The notes beneath the pieces are model-generated. The model had not been told where the DNA came from. It was given only the letters and a program-made list of their open reading frames with translations, and did not search any database. Of a stretch of DNA of 64,000 nucleotides, positions 20,434 through 31,849 are shown in pieces (position 1 is the first letter of the stretch; every line of letters starts with the position of its first letter). The position numbers and the translations under genes are program-made. This DNA comes from Clavaria fumosa (lineage: Eukaryota > Basidiomycota > Agaricomycetes > Agaricales > Clavariaceae), in assembly GCA_951802425.1 (NCBI GenBank), contig OX637797.1:620001-684000 (forward strand), written 5' to 3'.

Positions 20434-20683
20434 TTATTGTAATAAAGTGCTCCCACAGGAGCTCCCAAACAACCATATATCGGCCCCAAGCAGTGTTAGG
20501 AAGAGCACAATCAGCACAGATCGCTGCCGGCCCGTGAAAGCGTATGTCCTGATAAAGGTCACCTCTGTCCTCTAGACTCCTTCACACAAGTCCCATATGT
20601 AACACAAGAACACCAGGCCACTCACTGGTTGACAAAAGTAAGCAGTTCGGAGTCAAATTTGAGTCGGGCATATAGTTATTACA

Positions 20684-22499
20684 TCAACTGGAAGCAGTAC
20701 CGAAATCCTCTCCATCTTCCTCATCAGTGAAGTCTGCGAACACACGCAAATCCTTCTCAGCACTTGCTGTAGGTACTGACCCTGATGCAACGGGCGTGTC
20801 ATCACAAGGAAAACATGCCGATGGATCTGGCAAGCCACCTAGGTACATGTAGCCGAGCGATCCAATGGCATTTTGCCCAAACCGCAGGTCTCGGAGGTTT
20901 GGGAGAACCGGTACTTCCTGGTCAGGCTCGTCGCTGTGGCTCAAGGTGCTAGCTAGTTCAGGGTAGTCCCCAGCTTCGAGAGACTGAAATGAAGCCAAAA
21001 GGTTGACATAGATAGTCCAGAAGCTTTTCGATGACACTTGCGGTTCTTCAAGGTTGGCATACAGCCTGTGCGCCTGCTCCTCGAACGCAGGGGGTACCAG
21101 TTGAAAGATGGGGTCATCGGGAGAAGCCCACTCTATCTCCATCTCGTCAAATAACTCAGGAGGGACCAAAACCTGATTGAGAATATTAGACGGATGTACA
21201 GAATAGTCCGCAAATAACTGACTTTGAAGTCTCTGGAGCCATATAGGTGTGGCTTTGCAGCAATAATATCAGGGATTCCTTGCGGCAGGATCTTGTGTTT
21301 ATCAGCACGACGGGGACTAGAGTTGAAGCGCTTGGTCCATGCATCAAGCTCTGCTTGAAGCCACGGAATGGCCAACCAACGAAAAAGAAGCCTTTGTAAT
21401 AATGTCAGAATGATGCGTGCTTGGGAATACTGAGCAGACCTCTCGAGAGCATTGTCAGGATTGTACAACCCGCCATTCAAACCCTGGTCTAAAATATCCT
21501 CAAAGCCAGGTGTGAATTGCCGACGCATTTGGGACCATCCGGCTTCAGGTTTAACATTAGTCTTCTCCCTCATCCACCGATGCTGGAGCGTGTCTGACAG
21601 ACTCGGGTCGAGACGGTGGCGGAGGAGGGTCTGGCAGTTAGCAATCACATTGTTTTCTGTTCCAGGATCGCTCTGTGTGATAAGCGGGACCCCTTTGCAA
21701 AGGATCAGGGCAGGGAGCTACAAAAGATTCAAGTCTACGTGCCACCGACTTTTCGTCCTGCCTGAATGTAATAACTTCCAATTAGACGAGCATTCCGATT
21801 GTTCCACCAAATCTTCATCCATGCCAAGCGTCCAGCAAACGGATCTTGGCCTTGATGAAACCAGAGGCCGAACCGTTTCCATTTATCGTGCTGGTCAATA
21901 CAAAGGATATCCATCACACCAGCTGCCCAAAATCGTCTCCGCTTGAAGCGCTTTGCTTTTCGGGCCTTCACGGCATCTGGTTCTGTGACCAGCAGGTAGT
22001 TGTTCACCATTTTCCTGGTTTCGGGATGTCAAACGTCACTATACATTGAGAGAAATGCGCAACACACTCTGCAACTTTCAGCTTGTAGTCCTGTCGGAGT
22101 GTGGTGACTAATTGACGAGCTCCCATAGTTGGATAGCGATCTCGTATTTCTTGGATGAAGGGTGCAATGGTTGCAAATGAATGCTTTTGCTGGCGAGTGT
22201 TCAAGATGCCCCATTTTTTCCGGAGGCGTTTAAGAGAAGATACACTAGTAGACATGTCAAGCCTCCTTCAAATTGATGATTTGACAACCCATAAACATAC
22301 CTCAGGCCGTAGAGCTCCTTGTTGTAATGATCCAGGCTATGTTCGGCGATTTTTTTGTCGTTGAAACCGAGGCTCCAATAGTAGTGCACAGTATCCTCAA
22401 GGTCCTCCTCCGGGGCTGCATGGAAGTCAGAGGCAGCAAAATAGATGTCTGAGAGCATACGCAGGGGCTTGTGCTGATTTCTTCGGGCTGTCATGCTCA
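20684..22499 (-). CDS. Integrase-core-like protein of mushroom genomes
   Basis: A minus-strand multi-exon gene resembling the integrase-core (DDE-like) proteins repeated in Agaricomycete genomes. The N-terminal exon (22.5-22.3 kb, HYYWSLGFNDKKIAEH) is followed after an intron by an HTH-like part (SSLKRLRKKWGILNTR, RYPTMGARQLVTTL). The core then shows FWAAGVMDILCIDQHDKWKRFG and a WMKIWWNN segment, and after another intron SDPGTENNVIANCQT with a second acidic position. It ends with WLAIPWLQAELDAW, a KILPQGIPD segment and an acidic tail to 20684. Both ATG 22499 and downstream ATGs are possible starts. It could be a transposon-derived gene or a domesticated one. I found no terminal repeats. Confidence 0.65.
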
Positions 22500-22599
22500 T
22501 AATGTTGAAGAACACGCAAGGGCAAGAGTTGGGCAAATATATTCACACGTGCAATTACTTCATACCAGACTGTTCGTGTACTTTTGTAAGCTATCATGC

Positions 22600-23626
22600 G
22601 AACTTGTACTAGCACTGCATTCTTCTTCACCCGACGCCCGTCGCTCTCCTTGGCGCACTCAATGATCTTGAGCGACTTGTGCTGAGGCTGGCTCGCCCCC
22701 GCGCCCAGGCCCGCCGCCCCGCCACCGTCCGCATGCCCATGGTGGTGTTTGCGCGCCACGGAGATGACCCGGTTGCGGTACGACGCACAGCGCTTGATGA
22801 CGGGCCTTGTTCGTGAGACGAGCTGGTCCGCCGCGCGTGCGACCTCTGCATTCACCCTCTTGCACTTGGTGTAGAACAGCACGACGCGGCTGAGGCCTCC
22901 TTGAGCACGGCAGCGTCGACGAACTCGAGATGGCGCAGCATGGCGAAGAACTCGCCGGTGGGTGTTGAGGGCAGGGAGGGAGCGGTCGGGGAGGGGCTCG
23001 AGGAAGCGGCGGACGCCCTCGAGGAGGTTGTTGTCGACAATAGACTGGGCGAGGGACGCCTTGCGGAGGACCTCCATGACCAGGGGGAGGAGATGGAATT
23101 CAGCGGTGGCGGGCATGCGGGCCTTGTTCGTGGTGTCGTCCTTGTCTGCCGCGCCGAGCATGGTGTCGCGCAGATAGGAGACCTCCTCGTCAGCGAAGCG
23201 GTTGAGGGCGTCTTCGTCTAGATGGTCCTTTTTGCGTTTGCGGAGACGGGCAGTCGTTTTGGACCTCGAATTGTATGTCAATACGGAGCTTGTTGGCTGG
23301 GTGACGTTAGACAAGATTTGTATCCATTGTAGTGAATGCATACCCTGCTCTAGGGGGAGGTCATCGAGGTTGATTTCTGAGATGGAGGGTTTGCGTCTGC
23401 ATCGCTTGACAGGTGCTGTAGGACGTGCAACACGATGAGGTGGCTCGTTTTCATCCGCCTCTTCACCCATGTCTGTCCGACGTACGAGGAGAAGTGTTAT
23501 CGTGAACATACTCGTCGCCTGAGTCACCCCGTTGGGTGGTTGGTGTATCTGGGATTCTGGAGGTTGATTACGACAATCGGCAGTCGTGTTTTGGGGAGGG
23601 TGCAGGCCATATTTCAATTGCAACAT
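22600..23626 (-). pseudogene. IWS1/Spn1-like relic, copy b
   Basis: Inverted second copy of the IWS1-like locus, without the LTR and without the tandem expansions of copy a. The LW domain has a single LEGVRRFLEPLPD, then SLPALNTHRR. A frame slip follows: the expected EFFAMLRHLEFVDAAVLKE is in another frame, and the original frame returns at GLSRVVLFYTKCKR. The C-terminal part (LKIIECAKESDGRRVKKNAV) fits the IWS1 tail. The ORF is open through the slip and beyond to 22427, where it runs into the start region of the neighbouring integrase-core gene. Because of the double frameshift I call it a pseudogene, but an altered protein cannot be excluded. Confidence 0.7.
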
Positions 23627-23780
23627 ACAATTACATAAGTTTGAGAGTCCCCTGGGTCCTTAGACTTATTTGGGAACGGCATCATGCCGAGCTGACAGGG
23701 TGATCGAAAAAAGTAAGCTGGTCTGTCCCTGTTGCCATATAAACCACCAAGCAAAGAGAACGGATAAATCACTCGCGGCC

Positions 23781-23870
23781 ATGACAGTCTCATCCTACCG
23801 CGCTATCATCCTATCCCACTCTTGTGTCTCAAAAGGCGCTCTTGGAAGCTGTCCCTCATGCGCAATTTAA
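23781..23870 (+). promoter_or_regulatory. Upstream ORF overlapping the K2 kinase start
   Basis: A 29-codon ORF begins MTVSSYRAIILSHSC and ends at TAA 23868-23870, overlapping the main ATG at 23858 in another frame. The same ATG, frame and stop are conserved upstream of K3 and K1. It may dampen translation of the kinase, or mark an unrecognised first exon. Confidence 0.45.
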
Positions 23871-25454
23871 CAGGACAGGTGGTACGGTTAGGCTGGGAAC
23901 CATTTGCTCTGGGTGGCCTAGCCGACATCTACACAGGCCAGTGGACTCGCAGCGACGGCGAAACCGAAGTGGTCAGTCGTCAACAGGTCAACCATGAGAT
24001 ACTGGTATACTGACAACTTGACCAGGTTGCTATTAAGGTCATCAGAGCTCGATTCATCAGAGCTCGCTCAACCTACCCAGACGACCTCAAAAAGCTCAAA
24101 AGAGTCACTCTCCTTTGCATCTCCTCCATCTCCTCGAAACTGATTTCTTGATCTGTTCTGTAGAGAGTGATCAAAGAGGCTCACTTATGGAGTCGACTCT
24201 CCCATCCACACATCGTGCCTTTCCTCGGAGTATCCTACGACCCACGATGCCCAGAGTTGCCCAGTCTAATTTCTCCATACTACTCAAATGGAAGTGTATG
24301 TGCCTACCTGCGAAACAATCCTGAAGTTGACTCCCTCGATCTCGTGAGCGTCCCAACAAGCTGTTTATGTACAATTTATGCATTTTTATTCCAAGGTCTG
24401 TCAAATTGCGGCTGGCCTATCGTATCTTCACAGCTCACAAGTCCGCATCATCCATGGTGACATCAAAGCTGTAAGTTGCTGGTATCCATATCTGAACTTG
24501 CACTGACACTCCATAGTCCAACATTCTTGTGAATGATGCGGGCCAAGCCTTGCTCATCGATTTTGGTCTCTCTCGCCTCCTGGACCACTCCGGCTTGACT
24601 TCCAATGCCGGTGGTGAGTTTTGTCTGACAACCCGTTGCACATGTATGTCAATTATTTGCAGAAGGGACCTACCGTTGGATGGCCCCTGAACTGTTCAAA
24701 TTCAGTGGCGGTGACGATGATGGGAAGCTTCTGACATTGACCACTGCCACCGACATATGGGCATTCAGTATGACTATCCTTGAGGTTCGTCCTGTTCTCC
24801 AACCTGGTATATATATTTGAATGACATCTGTCTTCGTAGATGTTTACAGGGCGCGTTCCCTTCTGCCATCTAATGTCTGATGCAACGGTCCCCCTTGCGT
24901 TGACGCAAAACGACCTACCACGCCGCAATAGGTGCCCAGAAGTCAGCCCCGAGATCTGGGCAATCCTCCATCAATGCTGGACAAGCACGTCCCCGCACCG
25001 CCGCCCATCAATGCATGCGCTGTCATTGACATTTAACGTCCTATCTGCTTCGCAACGCGCGAGCAGAAGCCTTCCTGCCCCCGACCTCCTGGCGATCCTA
25101 GATGCCCTGGAACGGAAGGAGAGTGAGTGGCGCATACTGCGGCTGCTCCACTCCGAGCGGGAAGGCTGGATTACGAATCCACTGCTGCTCGCTGGTGAGT
25201 ACTACAGCAAGCGCAGTGGCGCTGGCGATGGTTGTGCTAACCGGAAGCGGTGCCGGCGCTGGACCACCTTGGATAATCGGGCGATGGGCAAGTACGATGA
25301 CGGCGGGCTGTTCCCTTTTTGTCCGTTGGATGATGCGCCTTATCCGTGTCATTGGCCGTCGTGCGGCGACCGATTCATCTCTCTGGTACAATGCCAGGAC
25401 CACGAGTCTCAACATGTGGCGGAGGAAATTGAGTTTGGGGCATTCGACGCGTGA
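23858..25454 (+). CDS. K2: protein kinase with C-terminal C2H2 zinc finger
   Basis: Seven exons: 23858-23971, 24026-24103, 24164-24343, 24396-24470, 24517-24613, 24663-24784, 24840-25454. All six introns are GT..AG of 45-60 bp and the joined frame is open for 426 aa. Kinase landmarks are LGGLADIY, VAIKVIRAR, HGDIKASNILV, DFGLSRLLDHSG, EGTYRWMAPE, TATDIWAF and the SPHRRPSM subdomain XI. The tail of the last exon carries one C2H2 finger (C-X4-C-X12-H-X3-H). It differs from K1 and K3 by EGTYRWM instead of V/I-GTCRWM and by three extra residues after KFSGG. It is divergently arranged with IWS1-like copy b, about 230 bp apart. A nuclear or nucleic-acid-linked kinase is an inference from the finger. 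Confidence 0.87.
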
Positions 25455-25880
25455 TGTCATATCCAATGCTTCGTTTTTCTCGCCTCTCCCGCGCACGATA
25501 ATCGAGTCTTTTATCGATACCCAGTAGGGGTTGATAAATCCAGAAATTATGTTGGTTGTAATTGTAGAACATGTAAGAAATACGCCATCTCGACTTTATG
25601 AGCGAGAGACAAGTGAGAGAAGCACATGATACAGATAGCAGCACGTGATCCGAGCTTCCCTTCGCAGATTCCCCTCCATCTTCGGCTAGACTAGGAGGGA
25701 CTGAAGACTTGCAAGTCATTACTATGAAGCCGTGCTCTTGCAGGGAGCCCACAAAGAACGGCTATGAAAATTTTTGTACGAGTGTTACACTACTGCGAGA
25801 CGCAAGGAGATGGTTGGAAAGGGCAAGAGGCGCCGGGATTGGTCGGAGTTGCAATCCCGGCTTTGTCCGAGATGTTGGTC
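25455..25880. other. Kinase 3' flank, no gene seen
   Basis: The first 100 bp are shared with the downstream flanks of K1 and K3 and include the segment around AGTCTTTTATCGATACCCAG. The rest shows no convincing coding frame. Confidence 0.45.
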
Positions 25881-26313
25881 CTACACTCGTTTCTCTCGCT
25901 GAGACCGCACAACGCGGAGCAGAAAGAGAGCAAGTGAGGATAGTCCAATGGACCCGGTCCCAACAACCCCCGCCGCGTGCCAAGGCTCATGGCCCCGGCG
26001 TTGCCCCAGAGACCAATCGGCCGCCGCGCAGCCTCCTCCGTTTCCAGGGCGTCCAAGACGTGGCGGGATGTGGCGGGAACGCTCAAGGCAAGGACGTTCG
26101 AATGTCAGCGACAGCGCGTACATGGTCGGGGGACGGCGGTGCGGGGGACGGCGGTGCGGGGACACGCGCGTCCAGCGCCGGCTCAGGATCGCCCAGACTG
26201 CGGGGCTGACGTCTGGGCACCTATTGCGGCGGCGCAGGTCGTTTTGGGTCGGCGCAGGGGGGACCGACGCGTCCGACCTGATACAGCACAGCAGAAGAGA
26301 GCCCGTCCTGTAA
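25881..26313 (-). pseudogene. Degenerate kinase fragment, near copy of 11.7-12.0 kb
   Basis: On the minus strand the frame shows SPHRRPP, MYALSLTFERPCLE and following residues also seen at 11.7-12.0 kb, with extra short duplications (a CGGTGCGGGGGA unit is doubled). It is a decayed last-exon fragment of the kinase family. Confidence 0.6.
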
Positions 26314-26433
26314 ACCTCTGCAAAAGAACAGTTGTGAGAGGGAATGGCTGACCTGCAGCACAGACATCACGGCAAATACACCTTCCCCTAAATCCGTAAG
26401 TATCCCGTCGTCCCTGCCTTGCGGCTTCCGAGG

Positions 26434-27064
26434 TACAGTCATCTATCACTACTTGAGACAGTAACATCACATGAGACAAATTGAATTTTTGTAACACCTG
26501 AGAATTGGTTCACTTCAGACTTTCTCTCAGAGTCATTGGGAATGTGCTACCTATAACTTGTGTTTGTGTTGGGTTGTTTCATGCCACAAATGAGCATTGA
26601 GACATCAATCAGCTCAGAGGGCTTGCTGGATGGAATATTTATGTGATGTCAGTCACATCACAACTTTCCTATTTGGGCTGTCTCATATCTCATGCATCAA
26701 TTTTCTGGTACACATTTCTTGACCCAAATGCACCATTGAGGAGGAGGAAGATGACAATGATGAGGAAGAGACATACAACAGCAAGGGAGATGCAATTGAC
26801 TACAATTAGACTAACAGAGTGGCAACAGCCAGCAGTGTGATTGTGTCACATCTCATGTGGTGATACTTATGATGATAAGAACTTTTTACACTGATCCTGC
26901 TTGTTACAGCTCATCTTTGCCCTGATAAGTGTAAATTTTTGATAGAATCCTAGACTACATATGAGATAATTCATTGCCCAATTCATAATTTGTCCAGAAG
27001 GCCCCCAAACTCTACCATGAGGCCAGACTTATTTGGTTGTCTCAAGTAGTGATAGATAACTGTA
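26434..27064. mobile_element. 627-bp MITE with TA target duplication
   Basis: The element at 26436-27062 has terminal inverted repeats beginning CAGTCATCTATCACTACTTG (left), complementary to the right end with one mismatch over about 24 bp. It is flanked by TA on both sides. A paralogous locus at 31171-31180 has the same flanks (GGCTTC.. GGTACA.. TTTGACAGTG) with one TA and no insert, which confirms the boundaries. It has no coding capacity and is Tc1/mariner-like by its TA target. Confidence 0.88.
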
Positions 27065-27375
27065 CAGCTTTGACAGTGTTTGTCAGGGAGGGCGATAAAA
27101 AAACAAGATGTTGAACAGATATCCCCAGCTGCTTCCTGTTACTCTAGACTCGCATAGTTGTTCAAATTCTATATCGGCATCAGCATCGACGATATATCAA
27201 ACATTTATCACAGGGATTTCGCCTCGTGTAACCTCTGCATACAGTAGAAACACGTCGTGCGAGTGATGTGTACAGCAAACGGCAGTTCATAGACACTCAT
27301 CTTTCCCGTTTCCATACGCTGTGCGCCGGAATACGTCGCGTCATTCCAATATAGCGGTGTCGGCGTCAATGCGGC

Positions 27376-27539
27376 AATACCTCCCCTGCTAGGAAGGTAC
27401 TAGGAACCGACGCACGAATACCTCCCCTGCTAGGAAGGTACTAGGAACCAACGCACGAATACCTCCCCTGCTAGGAAGGTACTAGGAACCGACGCACGAA
27501 TACCTCCCCTGCTAGGAAGGTACTAGGAACCGACGCACG
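27376..27539. repeat. 41-bp minisatellite, four units
   Basis: Four tandem copies of a 41-bp unit starting AATACCTCCCCTGCTAGGAA, differing by single bases. The homologous kinase upstream regions at 11.4 kb and 31.5 kb have one unit only, so the expansion is specific to the K3 copy. Confidence 0.9.
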
Positions 27540-27967
27540 CGCTAAACTTTGGTAGCGAGCCGACTCCTGAGTGGCGATCCCCGGTCCCCTAACTGGTACA
27601 TGTATCTAGACTTAGTACAGCACGTCAGCGATATCCGCTCAGAGGTTCGTGTCACGTGCCTTCTGCTGCCTACTCCTCTGGCGGCGAAGACGAATTGGAA
27701 TAATTGTGCGATCCCGATAATTTGCATCTGTTTGGTTTTCCGACTACTGGGACTCTACCTTCTAAATCGAGAGAATATGAAGTCCGATCTCATTCTAAAT
27801 GGAGGTAGCGTGTGTGTGGCTCGCTGTCCGGCTATGTTTCTCGAGCACCCAAACCACTGAGCAAAAAGAACAGATAAATCACTCGCGGCCATGACAGTCT
27901 CATCCTACCACGCTATCTTCCTATCCCACTCTTGTGTCTCAAAAGGCGCTCTTGGAAGCTGTCCCCC

Positions 27968-29560
27968 ATGCGCAATTTAACTGGAAAGGTAGTACGGTTA
28001 GGCTGGGAACCATTTGCTCTGGGTGGCCTAGCCGACATCTACACAGGCCAGTGGACTCGCAGCGACGGCGAAACCGAAGTGGTCAGTCGTCAACAGGTCA
28101 ACCATGAGATACTGGTATACTGACAACTTGACCAGGTTGCTATTAAGATCATCAGAGCTCGATTCATCAGAGCTCGCTCAACCTACCCAGACGACCTCAA
28201 AAAGCTCAAAAGAGTCACTCTCCTTTACATCTCCTCTATCTCCTCGAAACTGATTTCTTGATCTGTTCTGTAGAGAGTGATCAAAGAGGCTCATTTATGG
28301 AGTCGACTCTCCCATCCACACATCGTGCCTTTCCTCGGAGTATCCTACGACCCACGGTGCCCGGAGTTGCCCAGTCTAATTTCTCCATACTACTCGAATG
28401 GAAGTGTACGAGCCTACCTGCTACACAATCCTGAAGTTGACCTCCTTGACCTCGTGAGTGTTTCAACGAGCTGTTTACTCACGCATAACTTATGCGTCAT
28501 TATTCCAAGGTCTGTCAAATTGCGGCTGGCCTATCGTATCTTCATGGTCCACAGATTCGCGTCATCCACGGTGACATCAAAGCTGTAAGTTGCTAGTATT
28601 CATATCTAAACTCACGTTAATGTTGCATAGTCCAACATTCTCGTGAGTGATGCGGGCCAAGCCTTGCTCATTGATTTTGGTCTCTCTCGCCTCCTGGATC
28701 ACTCTGGCTTAACTTCCAATGCTGGTAGTGAGTTTTATTTAACTAGCCCTTTGCACATGTATGTCAATTCTCTGCAGTAGGGACTTGTCGTTGGATGGCC
28801 CCTGAGCTGTTTGAATTCAACGATGATGGGAAGCTTCCGACGTTGACCACTGCCACCGACATATGGGCATTCGCTATGACCGTCCTTGAGGTTTGTCCTC
28901 CTGTTTTCCAACTTCATATATTCGCATGACATTTGTCCTTCGTAGATGTTTACAGGGCGCGTTCCCTTCTGCCATATTATGTCCGACGTGATGGTCCCCC
29001 TTGCGTTGACGCAAAACGACCTACCACGCCGTAACAGGTGCCTAGAAGTCAGCCCCGAAGTCTGGGCAATCCTCCATCGATGCTGGACAAGCGTGTCCCC
29101 CCACTGCCGCCCGTCGATGCATGCGCTGTCGTTGACATTTAACGTCCTATCTGCTTCGCAACGCGCGAGCAGTAGCCTTCCTGCCCCAGACCCCCTGGCG
29201 ATCCTAGATGCCCTGGAACGGAAGGAGAGTGAGTGGCGCATGCTGCAGCTGCTCCAGTCCGAGCGGGAAGGCTGGATTACGAATCCACTGCTGCTCGCTG
29301 GTGAATACTACAGCGAGCGCAGTGGCGCTGGCGATGGTTGTGCTAACCGGAAGCGGTGCCGGCGCTGGACCACCTTAGATAATCGGGCGATGGGCAAGTA
29401 CGATGACGGCGGGCTGTTCCCTTTTTGTCCGTTGGATGATGCGCCTTATCCGTGTCATTGGCCATCGTGCGGCGACCGATTCATCTCTCTGGTACAATGC
29501 CAGGACCACGAGTCTCAACATGTGGCGGAGGAAGTTGAGTTCGGGGCATTCGACACGTGA
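27968..29560 (+). CDS. K3: protein kinase with C-terminal C2H2 zinc finger
   Basis: Seven exons: 27968-28081, 28136-28213, 28274-28453, 28510-28584, 28631-28727, 28778-28890, 28946-29560, giving about 423 aa with no stop. It has the same kinase landmarks as K1 (HGDIKASNILV, DFGLSRLL, then I-G-T-C-R-W-M-A-P-E) and the same C2H2 finger (CHWPSCGDRF..HESQH). It is very close to K2 in the last exon and closer to K1 in exons 4-6, which hints at gene conversion or recombination between copies. The conserved short upstream ORF is present here as well. Confidence 0.86.
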
Positions 29561-29814
29561 TGTCATATCCAATGCTTCGTTTTTCTCGCCTCTCCCGCGC
29601 ACTATCATCGAGTCTTTTATCGATACCCAGTAGGGGTTAAATCAAGAAGTTGTGTTGGTTGTAATTGTAGAACATGTAAAGAAATGCACCGTCTCGACTT
29701 TTACACATTTAGCTTTATGAACGAGTGAGTGACAAGTGAGAAAAGCACATATAGCAGCACGTGATATGTAGCTCAGCAAGCCAACGCGGAGCAGAATCCA
29801 CAACCACCAATAGG

Positions 29815-30144
29815 AAGTGCTAAAGAACGCCCTGGTGTACGACGGGCTTGCGCGCGGCCTGCGCGAATGCGCCAAGGCGCTGGACAAGCGGCAGGCGCAT
29901 CCTCGTCGAGACGTGCACCGAGGCGGAGTACATCAAGCTCATCGAAGCGCTCTGTGCGGAGCACAAGATCAACCTCATCAAGGTCGGCGACGCGAAGGTG
30001 CTAGGGACGTGGGCTGGGCTGTGCAAGGTCGACAGGGAGGGCAACCCGCGCAAGATCGTAGGGTGCTCCTGTGTGGTAGTCAAGGAGTACGGCGTCGAAA
30101 GCACGGGTATGCATGTGCTGATGGATCACTTCAAGAACCGTTAG
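29815..30144 (+). pseudogene. eS12 (RPS12) ribosomal protein fragment, intronless
   Basis: The plus strand matches ribosomal protein eS12 from about its second quarter: [20 protein letters not shown], then [36 protein letters not shown] and [15 protein letters not shown] to the natural-looking end HFKNR and stop at 30142-30144. The N-terminus is absent. A small deletion after KRQAH shifts the frame, consistent with loss of about 8 bp. No intron interrupts it, so a processed copy is possible. It cannot encode the complete 40S subunit protein. Confidence 0.82.
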
Positions 30145-30552
30145 AAAAGATGAGGAGCGATTCAACGTTCGAAACCCGTCTATCCGGAATCAATAGTTTG
30201 TCTGACACTTTTTGCCATTTTGTCTCCCTCGTCTTTCCTTTTCTCCAACTGACCCCATTGCCTCACCAGTGCTTGACGACGCAGCCTGTCGAGACGGCGT
30301 ATTTCTTACATGTTCTGTCCCTCGGTAGAAAAAAAAAGTATGATTACAACTGAGAATCGGAAGTCATATCTTTCGGGTTTCTTTGCTGCTTACTGGTATA
30401 TCATCAAATACTGACGAGAAAAACGAAATGGACACAAAAATAAACGTCGAACGACCTCTTGAACTTGAGATTCATGCACTGGCATTGCACCAGGGAATCA
30501 ATCAGTGGCCGGGCACTGCCGACGCGGCCGACCTGATATAGCACAGCCGTCC

Positions 30553-30655
30553 TGTAAAGTGGCCAATATTGGAAGCTTCCCGTCGTCATCGCCGCCAACT
30601 GAATTTGAACAGCTCGGGGGGGGGGCATCCAACGGTAGGTTCCTTTCAGCCGCGG
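30553..30655 (-). pseudogene. Kinase exon-6 fragment
   Basis: On the minus strand a short stretch reads KGTYRWM followed by a proline-rich slip and ELFKFS, matching kinase exon 6 (EGTYRWMAPELFKFSGG) with indels. It is an isolated relic between the eS12 fragment and K4. Confidence 0.6.
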
Positions 30656-31849
30656 TGTCATCCGCGATCCACTTCTCCTCTGTTGTCTGCTCGTTCTGGC
30701 CATGCGTGGGATTATCAAGACGCCGGAATGGCGGCGAGGACTACTCACGTCACGACCTCCCACCACCGAAGGAGGGTTGACCATACCTTGGGGCTGACTT
30801 CTGGACATCTATCGCACCGTGACAGAGTACTTCTGTGGAGCATTCGAACGAACTCCATTTTGGCGGTTAGTCACCTATGCCAGGCGGGTCTGGCTCTGCT
30901 ATTTAGGCAGCGCACCGCTAGGCATAAGTCACTTATGCTGCCTTGCGACGACAAGTCCAGATTCAAAACGTGATATAATACATCTTCGATGCGCCAAATT
31001 CGAACCACCGAATGCGCGCCTGTACAATGTGCGGGGTTCAGCGTTCAAGAGACGAGCACACGCTGTGTGAATGCTGCAACAACGTTTTGCCTCTGCTTTT
31101 AGTTGTGAGAGGGAATACACCTTCCCCCAAATCCGTAAGTATCCCGTCGTCCCCGCCTTGCGGCTTCTGCGGTACAACTTTGACAGTGTTTGTCAGGGAG
31201 GGCGATAAAACAAGATGTTGAACAGATATCCCCAGCTGCTTCCTGTTACTCTAGACTCGCATAGTTGAAGTTCAAATTCTATATTGGCATCAGCATCGAC
31301 GATATATATCCAACATTTATCACAGGGATCTCGCCTCGTGTAACCTGTGCATAAAGTAGAAAATGGGTACCGCAAATGGACACTCTCTTTCCCCGAGAAC
31401 ACCCCCTGCTAGGGAACCGACTTTCCCCGAGAACACTCGTTTCCATACACTGGGCGCTGGAAAGCGGCGCTTCATTCCAATATAGCGGTGTCGGTGTCAA
31501 TGCGGCAATACCTCCCCCTGCTAGAAAGGTACTGGAACCGACGACGCACGCGCTAAAATTTGGTAGCGAGCCGACTCCCGAGTGGCGGTCCCCTAACTGG
31601 TACATGTATCTGGACTTTATACAGCACGTCAGCGATATCTGCTCAGACTGATCCTTGGCGGTCGGCTCATAAAACTGTGCCACGTGCCTGCGAGGTTCGT
31701 GCCCGTGCCTTCTGCTGCAGCTGCGCAGCCCGCGCAAGCGTGTTCCGACGTGAGTAAACAGATGATGTTTGGTGTTGTGACTGCTCGGACTTTACCTTCT
31801 AAATGGGGAGAGAGATCACTTCTAAATGGAGGTGGACTATATGTGACGA

